DNA of 64,000 bases from Sipunculus nudus. Its lineage: Eukaryota > Annelida > Sipuncula > Golfingiida > Sipunculidae. The stretch is from NCBI GenBank assembly GCA_026874595.1, contig CM049309.1:93704723-93768722 (forward strand). The letters are read 5' to 3'. The notes under the pieces are model-generated. The model did no database searches. It was not told where the DNA came from and worked only from the letters and a program-made list of their open reading frames with translations. Shown here piece after piece: positions 61,903 to 64,000 of the stretch. How positions within the stretch are numbered: the stretch's first letter is position 1; the number at the start of each line of letters is the position of its first letter. The position numbers and the translations under genes are program-made.

Positions 61903-62475
61903 GGAGTGGTCCTAGTATGGAACCCTGGGTGTTGCACATTACTGTGCATTTTAACGCCGATAAATTGTTACCACTCCTCACTAACTGGGTTCTAGCTATA
62001 GAACTAGCTAACAGGTCCTAAGCGCCATCGATTATTCCATACATACGAAGTTGAGCTCACAATATGTCATGATCAATGGTATCAAAACATTTTCTTATAT
62101 AAAAAAACAAGCACCAGAATACCAAGAAATGGTTTCTCAAATCATATTATTTCGATGAATCAGGTAAAAAACCAAACAAATGTAAAAGGCGTGTTTTAAG
62201 TTGTTTATGGGTATTAACGGATTACAAGATGTAGGGGAAGTAAAGCTGTTCCTATTAACTGATAAACAAAGATCACACGGTACTGAATCACATGATTGGT
62301 GGAGTAATGTTAAATGAAATGGCAGATAAAAACCATACGTCACATTTAAAATCAATGTTACAGCAAAAGGAAAATATTTATAGCAAATCATAAGTGAAAG
62401 ACACAGAAATAATTTGATTCAGAACATCTGCTTATCAGTCAGACCAGAAATGGGGAGAAGCAATATAAAAATACT

Positions 62476-63406
62476 GAAGCAGCAAAGGTATTGTAAATAC
62501 TGTCCCAAAAGGGAAGAAGCAATAAAATATTGAAGCAGCAGAGGTATTGTAAATACTGTCCTAAACGGGAAGAAGCAATAAAATATTGAAGCAGCAGAGG
62601 TATTGTAAATACTGTCCCAAACGGGAAGAAGCAATAAAATATTGAAGCAGCAGAGGTATCGTAAATACTGTCCCAAACGGGAAGAAGCAATAAAATATTG
62701 AAGCAGCAGATGAATTGTAAATACTGTCCCAAAGGGAAGAAGCAATAAAATATTGAAGCAGCAGAGGTATTGTAAATACTGTCCCAAACGGGAATAAGCA
62801 ATAAAATATTGAAGCAGCAGAGGTATTGTAAATACTGTCCCAAACGGGAAGAAGCAATAAAATATTGAAGCAGCAGAGGTATTGTAAATACTGTCCCAAA
62901 CGGGAATAAGCAATAAAATATTGAAGCAGCAGAGGTATTGTAAATACTGTCCCAAACGGGAAGAAGCAATATAATATTGAAGCAGCAGAGGTATTGTAAA
63001 TACTGTCCCAAATGGGAAAGGCAATAAAATAATGAAGCAGCAGAGGTATTGTAAATACGGTCCCAAACAGGAAGAAGCAATAAAATATTGAAGCAGCAGA
63101 GGTATTGCAAATACTGTCCCAAACGGGAAGAAGCAATAAAATATTGAAGCAGCAGATGAATTGTAAATACTGACCTAAACGGGAAGAAGCAATAAAATAT
63201 TGAAGCAGCAGAGGTATTGTAAATACTGTCCCAAACGGGAATAAGCAATAAAATGTTGAAGCAGCAGAGGTATTGTAAATACTAACCCAAACGGGAAGAA
63301 GCAATAAAATATTGAAGCAGCAGAGGTATTGTAAATACTGTCCCAAACGGGAAGAAGCAATAAAATATTGAAGCAGCAGAGGTATTGTAAATACTTTTCC
63401 AAACTT
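62476..63406. repeat. 56-bp minisatellite, about 17 units
   Basis: Units GAAGCAGCAGAGGTATTGTA + AATACTGTCCCAAACGGGAA + GAAGCAATAAAATATT start at 62476, 62532, 62588, 62644, 62700, 62755 and so on to 63370. Since 56 is not a multiple of three and the minus strand of the unit has no stop in any frame, all three minus frames stay open (up to 292 codons). These proteins are artefacts of the repeat. Confidence 0.95.
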
Positions 63407-64000
63407 GGGGACTTCTACACTGAAGTTGATAATTATCAACTCTAGGATGAGCTAAAGAAAGAATGTATTTCATGGGGACTGTTGTTAATTGGTCTGTAAC
63501 CACAGACCACTCAATAGAATGCCTCAAAACTTAAAATAATTAGTTTCAATGATATCAGTAACATGGTTGAGTGGTAACAGTTCAAGTCACAAACTATTGT
63601 CCCTCAAAGGATGCATTACGCATCTTTTCAACAAACTAGCCTGATATCTGAAAACTTACATGCAACAGCCAGTCAAGTCTTGGTCAAGGTTGCCTTTACT
63701 ATACCTCTGACAGCTGCGAGATGTTATGTCTCTGTCTTAGTTGGCTTATCTGGTACCAACTTAACTCAAAATGTTTGAATGGATTTTAATGAAATTTTTT
63801 TTAAGGTTAGGGATAATACCCATGGGATAATCTGCTGAGCTATAAATCTTTATCTAGGCTGATGACATCAGGTCCGGAAAAGGGGTATCTAGGCCCAAAA
63901 AGGTTGCTTCGGGTGAAAAAGGGGGAGTCCGGACCCCCCCCCCCCCCCCCAAGTAGGGTAACATGGGACATTCAGTTTACCCACTTTGAAGATGTCTATG
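63407..64000. other. No recognisable gene
   Basis: Contains a C-run at about 63936-63951. The text from about 63720 on (TCTGGTACCAACTTAACTCA, TGGATTTTAATGAAATTT) resembles dispersed repeat sequence. Confidence 0.4.

Noticed and set aside
62419-63527. Several long minus-strand frames rich in Leu, Phe and Cys
   Set aside because: They are overlapping frames of the same 56-bp repeat. Three equally open frames cannot all be genes, and nothing outside the array supports any of them.

Overview
The window looks like AT-rich nuclear DNA of an invertebrate animal. A mollusc is my best guess. The grounds are CR1/L2-, Rex1- and L1/Tx1-like non-LTR retrotransposon pieces, a Gypsy-style solo LTR, foldback/MITE elements, and long degenerate repeats ending in GACGGAC-rich tails of a kind I associate with mollusc genomes. 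The taxon is inference only. I see no rRNA, tRNA, CRISPR array, bacterial operon or long conserved host gene.

Layout. (1) 1-6552 is 'segment A', repeated almost perfectly at 33743-40300; I found two substitutions plus two AT-microsatellite length changes by eye. It carries a GC-rich foldback element built on CCGTACGG palindromes and several old repeats. (2) 6553-18260 is mostly single-copy: a decayed Rex1-type retrotransposon (7199-8700), minisatellites of 28, 32 and 41 bp, a 760-bp solo LTR inserted inside the 41-bp array, a possible first exon on the minus strand near 12.2 kb, and a small inverted-repeat element near 18 kb. (3) 18262-29170, 29323-33611 and 40360-47226 are three diverged copies of one unit, called GR here. 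Each has an AT-rich 5' part, a TATA-type promoter with a perfect 17-bp dyad and a CACGTG box, a 107-108 codon intronless reading frame for an unrecognised basic, coiled-coil-like protein, a hairpin-containing 3' region and a CR1/L2-type reverse-transcriptase relic. (4) 47245-48040 holds an endonuclease-domain relic whose end has expanded into a 45-bp minisatellite. (5) 48900-62000 is dominated by repeats carrying the palindrome GGTGGCGCCACC: units of ~278 bp, ~336 bp and three ~1.9-2.3 kb copies. (6) 62476-63406 is a 17-unit, 56-bp minisatellite.

The three GR copies can be compared with one another, so several insertions have a filled site and an empty site in the same window: a 2603-bp foldback element (GAAATT target duplication), a 1057-bp L1/Tx1-like fragment (GTGAACTA duplication) and a 185-190 bp MITE (CTCCA duplication, in copies 1 and 2 only). 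This gives a relative history: the LINE entered GR, GR duplicated, the MITE entered the ancestor of copies 1 and 2, then copy 1 gained the other two insertions. Segment A is far more similar between its copies than GR is, so it was duplicated later, was homogenised by conversion, or is an assembly artefact.

The most interesting candidate is the small GR gene family with its conserved promoter dyad and 3' hairpin. Its function is unknown to me. Its reading frame is open in all three copies, but substitutions among the copies do not by themselves prove selection on the protein.
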